A stretch of DNA of 64,000 nucleotides from Mycolicibacterium fortuitum subsp. fortuitum. Lineage in GTDB: Bacteria > Actinomycetota > Actinomycetes > Mycobacteriales > Mycobacteriaceae. Location: the NCBI RefSeq assembly GCF_022179545.1, contig NZ_AP025518.1:1674001-1738000 (forward strand), in the 5' to 3' direction. Every line of letters begins with the position of its first letter. Position 1 is the first letter of the stretch. The translations under genes were made by a program, and so were the position numbers. Positions 8,373 to 16,390 of the stretch are shown in pieces. A model generated the notes under the pieces. That model was not told the origin of the DNA. It was given only the letters and a program-made list of their open reading frames with translations, and made no database searches.

Positions 8373-9128
8373 ATGAAGGCGAACGGAACGGACCGGTCGT
8401 TTCGCGCCGATAACGGCGATGCGGCACTCGAGCTGGTCTCTGCGGCCGTGACCTCACTCGTGGAGAACATCTTCGCCTCGCTGCGCACCGTCGCAGCGGC
8501 CACCCGTGCGCTGTGGGACCGCATCGAGGAATCCGGCGACAGGCCCGGCTCATCGGACCTGGCAGCGCTGCGCGACCCGGTGATCGGCGAATTGCAGCGG
8601 CAGGCCCAACTGGTGAACGGGGTCGGCTTTGTCGTCGCCGACGGCGCGCTGGCCGACGCTCCCCGTTACCTCGAGTGGTGGCGTCCCGACGTCAAACCGG
8701 GTGGTGAGGCACAACGGCTTGAGCTGGATCTCAGTCCGGGCAGCGAGTACTTCTACGACTACTCCACGATGGAGTGGTATTCGGGCCCGCGCGACCGGGG
8801 CGTCCCGTGGGTGCACGGACCGTATCTCGACTACACCGGCGTCGATCTCTACGTGTGTACCTTCACCGTTCCGGTGACCTCCGGGCGAGGGAAGTTCATC
8901 GGCGTCGCGGGGGCCGATGTACCGGTAGCCCGGCTTGATGCCGCGCTGTTGCCGACGTTCGCGGCCCATCGCACACCGCTGGCGCTCACCAACTCCGAGG
9001 GGCGGGTGATCGTCGCCAACGACGCCGAGCACGTCGCGGGGTCCAAGCTCGAGGACCCGGGTTCGCTGACGGCGCTGCCGGTTTCGGCGACACCCTGGTC
9101 GTTGGTGTCACTTCGCTCGGAGACGTGA
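8373..9128 (+). CDS. Soluble Cache (PDC-type) sensor-domain protein
   Basis: 251 residues, ATG start with GGAAGGG upstream. The core reads like the membrane-distal module of a dCache domain: RYLEWWRPD, EYFYDYSTMEWYSGPRDRG, WVHGPYLDYTGVDLYVCTFTVPV and GKFIGVAGADV, with a second small module GRVIVANDAEHVAG. Unlike usual Cache receptors it has no membrane segments, no signal peptide and no output domain. In amino-acid-binding dCache domains a Tyr-x4-Arg-x-Trp-Tyr motif contacts the ligand; here the corresponding stretch is YDYSTMEWY, with Met at the Arg position. Loss of the carboxylate-binding Arg would fit an amine rather than an amino acid ligand, but this is inference. It may sense pathway metabolites for the adjacent GntR regulator. 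Confidence 0.75.
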   Translation: MKANGTDRSFRADNGDAALELVSAAVTSLVENIFASLRTVAAATRALWDRIEESGDRPGSSDLAALRDPVIGELQRQAQLVNGVGFVVADGALADAPRYLEWWRPDVKPGGEAQRLELDLSPGSEYFYDYSTMEWYSGPRDRGVPWVHGPYLDYTGVDLYVCTFTVPVTSGRGKFIGVAGADVPVARLDAALLPTFAAHRTPLALTNSEGRVIVANDAEHVAGSKLEDPGSLTALPVSATPWSLVSLRSET

Positions 9129-9301
9129 AGGGCTAACACCCCAGTCCGACGAGTATTGCCGCGCGGGCCCGAGGATCTCGCCCGCGATACTCAATCGCCG
9201 ATGTGGACAACACCGGCATCAATATTGTCCAAACCGGCCATGGGTGTTCCCGGTGGTTGATTCATAGGCTGGCGCCCACATCGACGGAAGGAACGAGCGA
9301 G

Positions 9302-10681
9302 ATGACGATGCTCGACACGGTGGTGGGCGGCCCGGAACTGCGCCAGGAACGCCGATTGATCACCGAGGTGCCGGGGCCGCGCTCGCGCGAGCTGGCCACC
9401 CGGCGCGCCGGCGCCCTGCCCGCGGGATTGTCCAGCGGTGCGCCGGTTTACGCGGCCGCCGCCGGCGGGGGAGTGATCATCGATGTCGACGGCAACTCGT
9501 TCATCGACATGGGTAGTGGCATCGCGGTCACCACCGTGGGCAATGCCGCGCCGGCCGTGGTCGCGCGCGCCACCGATCAGCTGGCCCGCTACACCCACAC
9601 CTGCTTCCTGGCGACCCCGTACGAGCCGTACATCGAGGTCGCAGAAAGGCTCAACCAGCTCGCCCCCGGAACACACGACAAGCGGACCGCACTGTTCAAC
9701 ACCGGTAGCGAAGCCGTCGAGAACGCCGTCAAGTACGCCCGCGCCGCCACCAAGCGGCCCGCCGTGGTGGTGTTCGACCACGCGTTCCACGGCCGTTCGC
9801 TGCTGACGATGACCATGACCGCCAAGAACCAGCCCTACAAGCACAGTTTCGGGCCGTTCGCTCCCGAGGTGTATCGCGCGCCGATGGCCTATCCGTACCG
9901 CTGGCCGTCCGGTCCGGAGAACTGCGCCGCCGAAGCGTTCAGTCAATTCGCGCAACTCATCGACGCCCAGATCGGCGCCGATGCAGTGGCCTGCGTCGTG
10001 GTCGAACCGATTCAGGGTGAAGGCGGATTCATCGTTCCCGCCGAGGGATTCCTGCCCGCGGTGGCCGACTTCTGCCGCGACCGCGGCATCCTGCTGGTCG
10101 CCGACGAGGTGCAGGCCGGCATCGCCCGCACCGGAACGTGGTTCGCCAGTGAGCATGACGGTTTGGTGCCCGACATGATCGTCACCGCCAAGGGTCTGGC
10201 CGGTGGCATGCCACTGGCCGCGGTCACCGGACGCGCCGACGTGATGGACGCCGCGCATCCCGGCGGAATCGGAGGCACCTACAGCGGCAACCCGGTGGCC
10301 TGCGCGGCCGCTTTGGGTGTCTTCGATGAAATCGAGCAGCACCGACTGCTCGATCGCGCCCGAGCCATCGGTGACGTTCTGGTCCGTGAACTGCGCGAGA
10401 TCGTCGGCACCACAGAGGTTCTCGGTGATGTCCGCGGACGGGGCGCGATGATCGCCGCCGAACTCGTCGTTCCAGGCACCCGAACGCCCAACCGCGACGC
10501 GGTGGCCGCCGTCAGCCGTCACTGCCTGGACAACGGCGTGCTCACGCTGACCGCCGGAACATTCGGCAATGTGCTGCGATTCCTGCCGCCGCTGTCGATT
10601 TCGGATGATCTGCTCATCGAGGCATTGGGCGTCGTACGCGATGCCTTTGCCGCTCTAATTCACCCACCGAATCTCGCTTAG
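9302..10681 (+). CDS. gabT: 4-aminobutyrate/5-aminovalerate aminotransferase (class III)
   Basis: 459 residues; the ATG at 9302 has GGAAGGAACGAG upstream, so the longer in-frame start at 9203 is rejected. Class III PLP fold: NTGSEAVENAVKYAR, VVFDHAFHGRS, VVEPIQGEGGF, LLVADEVQAGIARTG, and Lys297 in VTAKGLAGGMPLAAV as the PLP Schiff-base lysine. It transfers the omega-amino group of GABA-like substrates to 2-oxoglutarate, giving a semialdehyde. Being followed by a glutaryl-CoA-dehydrogenase-like gene, a semialdehyde dehydrogenase and a CoA-transferase, 5-aminovalerate is the more likely substrate here, although GABA cannot be excluded. Confidence 0.93.
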   Translation: MTMLDTVVGGPELRQERRLITEVPGPRSRELATRRAGALPAGLSSGAPVYAAAAGGGVIIDVDGNSFIDMGSGIAVTTVGNAAPAVVARATDQLARYTHTCFLATPYEPYIEVAERLNQLAPGTHDKRTALFNTGSEAVENAVKYARAATKRPAVVVFDHAFHGRSLLTMTMTAKNQPYKHSFGPFAPEVYRAPMAYPYRWPSGPENCAAEAFSQFAQLIDAQIGADAVACVVVEPIQGEGGFIVPAEGFLPAVADFCRDRGILLVADEVQAGIARTGTWFASEHDGLVPDMIVTAKGLAGGMPLAAVTGRADVMDAAHPGGIGGTYSGNPVACAAALGVFDEIEQHRLLDRARAIGDVLVRELREIVGTTEVLGDVRGRGAMIAAELVVPGTRTPNRDAVAAVSRHCLDNGVLTLTAGTFGNVLRFLPPLSISDDLLIEALGVVRDAFAALIHPPNLA

Positions 10682-10691
10682 GAGTCACCTC

Positions 10692-11891
10692 ATGACGACC
10701 ACCGCTGCCGCTCCGGCTGCCAAGAAGTCCACCTATCGGCCGTTGGAGTTGTTCGATACCGATCGGTTGCTGGATCAGGATGAGCGCGATATCGCCGCGA
10801 CGGTCCGCCAGTTCGTCGACACCCGGCTGCGGCCCAATGTCGAGGGCTGGTTCGAATCAGCCACCCTGCCTCGGGAACTGGCCAAGGAATTCGGCACCCT
10901 GGGGGTGCTGGGCATGCACCTGCAAGGCTACGGCTGTGCGGGCACCAACGCCGTCAGCTACGGCCTGGCCTGCATGGAACTGGAAGCCGGCGACAGCGGA
11001 TTCCGCAGCTTCGTCTCCGTCCAGGGCTCACTGTCGATGTTCTCCATCTACCGCTACGGCTCCGAAGAACAAAAACAGCACTGGCTGCCCCGGCTGGCCA
11101 CCGGTGAGGCCATCGGCTGCTTCGGGTTGACCGAACCCGACTTCGGCTCCAACCCCGCCGGCATGCGCACCCGCGCCCGCCGCGACGGCACCGACTGGGT
11201 GCTCAACGGCACCAAGATGTGGATCACCAACGGCAACCTCGCCGACGTGGCCACCGTGTGGGCCCACACCGACGACGGCATCCGGGGCTTTGTGGTGCCC
11301 ACCGACACCCCCGGCTTCACCGCCAACGAAATCCACCGCAAGCTGTCCCTGCGCGCCTCGATCACCTCCGAACTGGTACTGGACAACGTCCGGCTGCCCG
11401 CCTCGGCGCAACTACCCCTGGCCGAAGGACTGTCCGCCCCGCTGTCCTGCCTCAACGAAGCCCGGTTCGGCATCGTGTTCGGCGCCCTGGGCGCCGCCCG
11501 GGACAGCCTGCAGACCGCGATCGACTACGCCGGCTCGCGTGAGGTGTTCGACAAACCCTTGTCCAGCTACCAGCTCACCCAGGAAAAGCTGGCCAACATG
11601 ACCGTCGAACTCGGCAAGGGCATGCTGCTGGCCATTCACCTGGGCCGCATCAAAGACGCCGAGGGCGCCCGGCCCGAGCAGATCAGCCTGGGCAAGCTCA
11701 ACAACGTGCGCGAAGCCCTGGCCATCGCCCGCGAATGCCGCACCCTGCTCGGCGGCAGCGGCATCACCCTCGAATACTCACCACTGCGCCACGCCAACAA
11801 CCTCGAATCCGTCCTCACCTACGAAGGCACCTCCGAAATGCACCTGCTGTCCATCGGCAAAGCACTGACCGGCCAAGCAGCCTTCCGCTGA
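10692..11891 (+). CDS. Acyl-CoA dehydrogenase, probably glutaryl-CoA dehydrogenase
   Basis: 399 residues with the acyl-CoA dehydrogenase architecture: GCFGLTEPDFGSNPAGM (flavin side), WITNGNLADVATVWA, and the C-terminal TYEGTSEMHLLSIGKALTG with Glu378 as the catalytic base. The Glu position and the pattern SLSMFSIYRYGSEEQKQHWLP match the glutaryl-CoA dehydrogenase branch, which oxidises and decarboxylates glutaryl-CoA to crotonyl-CoA. It begins 10 nt after gabT. Its placement with a class III aminotransferase and a CaiB-type CoA-transferase supports that substrate. Another short or branched acyl-CoA is possible. Confidence 0.85.
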   Translation: MTTTAAAPAAKKSTYRPLELFDTDRLLDQDERDIAATVRQFVDTRLRPNVEGWFESATLPRELAKEFGTLGVLGMHLQGYGCAGTNAVSYGLACMELEAGDSGFRSFVSVQGSLSMFSIYRYGSEEQKQHWLPRLATGEAIGCFGLTEPDFGSNPAGMRTRARRDGTDWVLNGTKMWITNGNLADVATVWAHTDDGIRGFVVPTDTPGFTANEIHRKLSLRASITSELVLDNVRLPASAQLPLAEGLSAPLSCLNEARFGIVFGALGAARDSLQTAIDYAGSREVFDKPLSSYQLTQEKLANMTVELGKGMLLAIHLGRIKDAEGARPEQISLGKLNNVREALAIARECRTLLGGSGITLEYSPLRHANNLESVLTYEGTSEMHLLSIGKALTGQAAFR

Positions 11892-11919
11892 ACCGCCGCA
11901 ACCTGATTGGAGCAATCGG

Positions 11920-13392
11920 ATGACTACGCATACACCGGCACGGCTTCAGCACCTCATTGCCGGGCAATGGATTTCCGGCGAGGGTGATCGCGTCCGCAGT
12001 GTCGATCCTTCACGGCCACAGTCGGTCGTCGCCGAAGGCGGCGCCGCGAGCGCAGACCACCTCGGAGCGGCGGTCGCCGCGGCCGGCGACTCGGTTCGTG
12101 CGTGGTCGGCCACCCCGATGGCCGAGCGCGGTGGTGTGCTGCTGGCCGCGGCCGAGATCCTCGACGGCAACGCCGCCGAATGGGGCCGCGACCTGTCGGT
12201 CGAAGAAGGCAAGACGCTGGCCGAAGGCGTCGGTGAAGTGCGTCGTGCGGCGCAGATCCTGCGCTACTACGGCAACGAGGGGGACCGGCAGGCCGGCGAG
12301 ATCTACTCCTCCCCGCGTGCCGGTGAACAAATCCTGGTCACCCGCAAGCCCGTTGGGGTCGTCGGGGTCATCACCCCGTTCAACTTTCCGATTGCCATCC
12401 CGGCGTGGAAGATCGCACCGGCCCTGATCTACGGCAACGCGGTGGTGTGGAAGCCCGCCAGCACCGTGCCCCTGCTGGCGACGCACCTGGCGCGTGCGCT
12501 CGACGCCGCGGGCCTGCCAGCGGGTGTGCTCAATTTGCTCATCGGCGGCTCGGCCATCGGCGACGGGATCGTCAACCATCCCGACGTCGATGCCGTCACG
12601 TTCACCGGGTCGACCGGCATCGGGCGGCGGATCGCGAGCATGGCAGCCGCCCGCGGGGTTCCGGCGCAAGCCGAGATGGGCGGCAAGAACGCCGCCGTCG
12701 TGCTCGACGACGCGGATCTGGACCTGGCGGTCGAGCAGGTGATGCTGGGTGCGTTCCGTTCGACCGGGCAAAAGTGCACGGCCACATCACGATTGATCCT
12801 CACCGAGAATATCGCTGACCGTTTCCTGGATACGCTCGCAGACCGCGCCGGGGCACTGGTGGTCGGCGATCCGGTTGACGAGGCAACGCAAATGGGTCCG
12901 GTCGTCAGCGAGGCGGCCTACAAGACGATCACAACCGGCATCGACACCGCGCGGACCCAGGGAGCCACAGTGCTGGCCGGCGGGCAGCCGTATGCGGACG
13001 AGCTGCGGGCTCACGGCTACTTCATTGCGCCGACGGTCATCGAACTCGGCGACCAGCCTGCCGACCTGTGGACCGACGAGTTGTTCGGCCCAGTGCTCGC
13101 GGTGCGCCGCGCCGCCGACGCCGAGGAAGCGTTCGCGCTCGCCAATGACAGCGAATTCGGCCTGTCGGCAGCGGTTTTCACCCAGGATCTGACCCGCGCA
13201 CTGCAAGCGGTCGAGCACATCGACGTCGGGGTACTGCACGTCAACTCCGAATCAGCCGGTGCGGACCCGCATGTGCCGTTCGGTGGCGCCAAGAAGAGCG
13301 GGCTGGGGCCCAAGGAACAGGGCTCGGCAGCCCGGGAGTTCTTCACCCACACCACAACGGTGTACCTGCGCGGCGGAGCGCCGCGCTCATGA
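11920..13392 (+). CDS. Semialdehyde dehydrogenase (succinate/glutarate semialdehyde, GabD/DavD-like)
   Basis: 490 residues of the NAD(P)-dependent aldehyde dehydrogenase family. The nucleotide-binding motif FTGSTGIGRR, general base Glu252 (AEMGGKNA) and nucleophile Cys286 (TGQKCTA) are intact. It is the third gene of the rightward operon, 28 nt after the dehydrogenase, and overlaps the next gene by 4 nt (ATGA). It would oxidise the aldehyde made by the aminotransferase to a dicarboxylate. The EMGGKNA variant also occurs in 2-oxoglutarate-semialdehyde dehydrogenases, so substrate preference is inferred from context. Confidence 0.9.
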   Translation: MTTHTPARLQHLIAGQWISGEGDRVRSVDPSRPQSVVAEGGAASADHLGAAVAAAGDSVRAWSATPMAERGGVLLAAAEILDGNAAEWGRDLSVEEGKTLAEGVGEVRRAAQILRYYGNEGDRQAGEIYSSPRAGEQILVTRKPVGVVGVITPFNFPIAIPAWKIAPALIYGNAVVWKPASTVPLLATHLARALDAAGLPAGVLNLLIGGSAIGDGIVNHPDVDAVTFTGSTGIGRRIASMAAARGVPAQAEMGGKNAAVVLDDADLDLAVEQVMLGAFRSTGQKCTATSRLILTENIADRFLDTLADRAGALVVGDPVDEATQMGPVVSEAAYKTITTGIDTARTQGATVLAGGQPYADELRAHGYFIAPTVIELGDQPADLWTDELFGPVLAVRRAADAEEAFALANDSEFGLSAAVFTQDLTRALQAVEHIDVGVLHVNSESAGADPHVPFGGAKKSGLGPKEQGSAAREFFTHTTTVYLRGGAPRS

Positions 13393-14507
13393 TCGCCGGT
13401 GCCCTCGACGGAATCACCGTAGTCGACTTCAGCCGCGTGCTCGCCGGACCGTACGCCACCATGATGCTCGGCGACTTCGGGGCGGACGTCATCAAGATCG
13501 AACGGCCCGGCGTCGGGGACGACACCCGCGAGTGGGGACCGCCGTATGACGCCGACGGCGTCGCCACCTACTTCAATTCCGTCAACCGCAACAAGCGCTC
13601 TGTGGTGCTCGATCTCACCGATCCCGCCGACGTCGCCCGGGCCCGCGAATTGGTCAGCGGCGCCGATATCGTCGTCGAGAACTTCCGGCCCGGAACCATG
13701 GAAAAGCTCGGTCTGGGCTATGACACTCTCCGCGAGGTCAAGCCGGACCTGATCTACTGCGCCATCACCGGATTCGGCCAGGACGGCGGCGCCGCCCTGC
13801 CAGGCTACGACCTGCTGGTCCAAGCCGTCGGCGGTCTGATGAGCATCACCGGCACCGAGCCCGGCGACCCCACCAAGGTCGGGGTTGCGATGGTCGACGT
13901 GCTCACCGGCATGCACGCCATCACAGGCATCCTGGTGGCACTGGCCCACCGCGACCGCACCGGGCAGGGACAGCGAGTCGACACCAACCTGCTGTCAGTG
14001 TTGTTGTCCTCCATGGTCAACCAGGCCTCGGGATTCCTGGGCGCCGGCAGCGTTCCGACGATCATGGGAAATCGCCACCCGAGTATCGCGCCCTACCAGA
14101 CCTTCAACACCGCGGATCGTCCCATCGCAGTGGCCGTCGGCAATGACAAACAGTTCCGGTTGTTGGTCACCGCACTCGGGCTCGACCGGCTCGCCGACGA
14201 CGAACGCTTCACCTCGAACGCCTTACGGGTACGCCATCGAGACGAGCTGTGCGCTCTGTTAGAGGCCGAATTCAGCAACCATGGCGCCGATCACTGGTAC
14301 GGCGTGCTCACCGCGGTGGGGGTGCCCGCCGGGCCCATCAACGACATGGCCGAGGCATTCGCTTTCGCCGAGAAGCTGGGCTTGGCCGTGACCGTCCCGG
14401 TTCCTGGGAGCAGCACCCCTCAGGTCGCCAATCCCGTGTCGCTGTCGGCCACGCCGGTGCAGTACCGCAGTGCACCACCCCGGCTGGGGGAGCACCTGCC
14501 CAACTGA
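13389..14507 (+). CDS. CaiB/BaiF-family (class III) CoA-transferase, probably glutarate CoA-transferase
   Basis: 372 residues. Landmarks of the family: GITVVDFSRVLAGPYATMML, GADVIKIERPGVGDDTREWG, NRNKRSVVLDL, VVENFRPGTMEKLGLGYD, and the catalytic Asp141 in PGYDLLVQA. Such enzymes move CoA between carboxylates through an aspartyl-CoA anhydride. The human homologue SUGCT is a succinyl-CoA:glutarate CoA-transferase. In this operon it would activate glutarate for the glutaryl-CoA dehydrogenase. Start codon overlaps the preceding stop (ATGA), so expression is coupled. The glutarate assignment is inference from neighbours. Confidence 0.9.
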   Translation: MIAGALDGITVVDFSRVLAGPYATMMLGDFGADVIKIERPGVGDDTREWGPPYDADGVATYFNSVNRNKRSVVLDLTDPADVARARELVSGADIVVENFRPGTMEKLGLGYDTLREVKPDLIYCAITGFGQDGGAALPGYDLLVQAVGGLMSITGTEPGDPTKVGVAMVDVLTGMHAITGILVALAHRDRTGQGQRVDTNLLSVLLSSMVNQASGFLGAGSVPTIMGNRHPSIAPYQTFNTADRPIAVAVGNDKQFRLLVTALGLDRLADDERFTSNALRVRHRDELCALLEAEFSNHGADHWYGVLTAVGVPAGPINDMAEAFAFAEKLGLAVTVPVPGSSTPQVANPVSLSATPVQYRSAPPRLGEHLPN

Positions 14508-14627
14508 TCACGTCGTGTGGTCCCGGCACGCCAGGGCAGCCGCCACGAACTCATCCCGCACCGGGTTATCGGTGGTTGCGTTCCAGATGAGCGTCACCTG
14601 GGAGGGGCTCAGGTCGGGCCGGCTCAT
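14508..14627 (-). CDS. Possible 39-residue small protein
   Basis: A minus-strand frame of 39 codons (MSRPDLSPSQVTLIWNATTD at the start) fills most of the gap between the CoA-transferase and the SDR gene, ending immediately next to the CoA-transferase stop. Its third codon positions are strongly G/C, as in real genes of this genome. Only a weak AAGG precedes the ATG. No family recognised; it may be a small gene or a truncated remnant. Confidence 0.3.
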   Translation of the reverse strand: MSRPDLSPSQVTLIWNATTDNPVRDEFVAAALACRDHTT

Positions 14628-14698
14628 GCCTTGAGGGTATCGCCGGACGACGAAAAGAGTCTTGGACGACTGAGTGGCCGAGAACTCACAGTGGACTC

Positions 14699-15415
14699 AT
14701 GAACCTCAAGAACGCACGGGTCCTCGTCATCGGCGGCACTTCCGGTATCGGTCTGGGCGTTGCGGAAGCGGTGGCCGACAGAGGCGGCGTCCCGATCGTG
14801 GTGTCGCGCAGTCAATCCAACGTCGATCGAGCGTTGGCCGGACTTGGCGGGAACGGTCGCGGGATGACCGTCGACCTCCGTGACCCCGCGTCGCTCAGTC
14901 ACCTCGCCGACGAGGTCGGCCAGATCGAGCATCTCGTGTTCACCGCGGGGGAGTCCCTCACCATGGTCGGCCTGGCGGATCTGACCGCCGAGGCGATCAC
15001 CGATTTCACCGGCACCCGCTTCGTCGGCCAGTTGCAGGCGGTGCGGGAGTTCGCCCCCAAGATCACCGCGGGCGGCTCGGTCACGCTGACCAGCGGCACG
15101 GCTGCCGAGAAGCCCGGACTGGGTGTGCTGCCGACCGCCATCTGCGGTGCGATCAACGCGATGACCCGTGCCCTGGCCGTCGAACTCGCACCGCTGCGCG
15201 TCAATGCCGTCGCCCCCGGGCCCATCGAGACGCCGCTGTGGTCGGCGCTCGGTGACGCCGATCGCGACGCGGTGTACGAGCAGTTCGCGAGCAATCTGCC
15301 CGCGGGCCGGATCGGTCAGCCGGCCGACACCGCATTGGCGTACGTCTATCTGATGGAACAGGAGTTCGGCACCGGGGTGGTGTTGACCGTCGACGGCGGC
15401 ACAACCCTGGTGTGA
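14699..15415 (+). CDS. SDR-family protein with non-canonical active site
   Basis: 238 residues with a Rossmann fold: nucleotide-binding GGTSGIGLGVA near the N-terminus, a DLRDP acidic site, and the C-terminal VDGGTTLV that typifies short-chain dehydrogenases. The catalytic Ser region is LTSGTAAEK, but where YxxxK is expected the sequence reads PTAICGAINAM, lacking both Tyr and Lys. The protein could be a non-catalytic NAD(P)-binding protein or use other residues. It is monocistronic, facing a convergent hydrolase. Substrate unknown. Confidence 0.85.
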   Translation: MNLKNARVLVIGGTSGIGLGVAEAVADRGGVPIVVSRSQSNVDRALAGLGGNGRGMTVDLRDPASLSHLADEVGQIEHLVFTAGESLTMVGLADLTAEAITDFTGTRFVGQLQAVREFAPKITAGGSVTLTSGTAAEKPGLGVLPTAICGAINAMTRALAVELAPLRVNAVAPGPIETPLWSALGDADRDAVYEQFASNLPAGRIGQPADTALAYVYLMEQEFGTGVVLTVDGGTTLV

Positions 15416-15422
15416 TGCCCGG

Positions 15423-16274
15423 CTACGGCTTGAGCAGCGCGACCACCTTGTCCTCCAGAGCGACCGGATCGGCATTCGGGTCGGCCGGTTCGGTGTGCGG
15501 CAGCTCGGCTTCGGGGTCCGCGAAGTCGCGATAGGTCTTGTCGCCGGCCAGCGCCGCCAGCAGGTACCCGGTGAGCAGGCCGCGCACGATCTTCTGGGTG
15601 TCCTTGTCGGCGCCGGGCAGACCGAAGAAACGGGCCAGCCGGCGTCCCTCGACCAGGCCTCCGGCCTGCGCCTTGCTGACCGTCCGCAGGGTCGCGCCGT
15701 CCCATGCCCGAGAAAGCTCCACGGCATTCGAGCGCAGCGTCATCGGGTCGCCGGGGGCGGTCAGGACCAGGCCGGGCACCTTCAGCGTCGACGCCGGTTG
15801 TTCGGCAGGCGGCTTGGTCACCGTCGGGAACAGTGACACGACGGCCTTCGGACGGTGCGCGTCACCGCCCATCCCCGCGGCGGCGAACACCGCGGCCGAC
15901 CCGCCGAAACCGTGGCCCACCACGCCGCGCTTGCCGGGGTGGACGCTGATCTTGCCCGTGCCGAGCCGCACCCCGGTGATGATTTCGAGGGCCGCTCCCA
16001 GGTCGAAGGCGAAATTGAGCACCGAGGGAGCCAGACCCGACTCGCTGTCGGGAGCTGCCGCCACGATGCCCCACGACGCCAGGTGCTCGAGGGTTCCCGT
16101 GTAGTTGTCCGCCCGTGTCATCCATTCGTGGCCGAACACCACGCCGGGCAGGTTCAGGCCGGACTCCGGTGTGTACACCACTCCTGGCATGCCGGCGAAC
16201 GCCAGGTCACCACGCAGGACCCGATGCGGTCCGCGGCGGGTCAACCGTGCGAAGAGCTTCTTTGTGCTGGCCAC
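15423..16274 (-). CDS. Alpha/beta-hydrolase-fold protein (dienelactone-hydrolase-like) lacking the nucleophile Ser
   Basis: 283 residues from a GTG at 16274; upstream in-frame sequence is unlike coding sequence. The fold is recognisable (PGVVFGHEWM, GIVAAAPDSES, PGLVLTAPGDPMTL). The nucleophile elbow reads VGHGFGGSAAVFAAAG, so the position normally occupied by Ser or Cys (GxSxG) is Gly. The protein may be catalytically dead or use another residue. It is divergent from glmS across 116 nt and convergent with the SDR gene 7 nt away. Function unknown. Confidence 0.82.
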   Translation of the reverse strand: MASTKKLFARLTRRGPHRVLRGDLAFAGMPGVVYTPESGLNLPGVVFGHEWMTRADNYTGTLEHLASWGIVAAAPDSESGLAPSVLNFAFDLGAALEIITGVRLGTGKISVHPGKRGVVGHGFGGSAAVFAAAGMGGDAHRPKAVVSLFPTVTKPPAEQPASTLKVPGLVLTAPGDPMTLRSNAVELSRAWDGATLRTVSKAQAGGLVEGRRLARFFGLPGADKDTQKIVRGLLTGYLLAALAGDKTYRDFADPEAELPHTEPADPNADPVALEDKVVALLKP

Positions 16275-16390
16275 GCGTTGACCGTAGCCCACGGCGCCGA
16301 ATCTGCGTCCAGGTGCGAGCACGGTGATATGTGTCAAACGCCGTCGCGCGGAATCGGGCCAGGGCGCCGACTGCACTACCCTGGGACCCT

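Noticed and set aside
9191..10522. 443-codon minus-strand frame opposite the aminotransferase
   Set aside because: The plus strand carries a complete class III aminotransferase with all motifs; the antisense product is low-complexity.
14508..14627. Calling the 39-codon frame a confirmed gene
   Set aside because: Coding-like composition alone is weak in a high-GC genome and the ribosome-binding site is poor, so it is listed only with low confidence.
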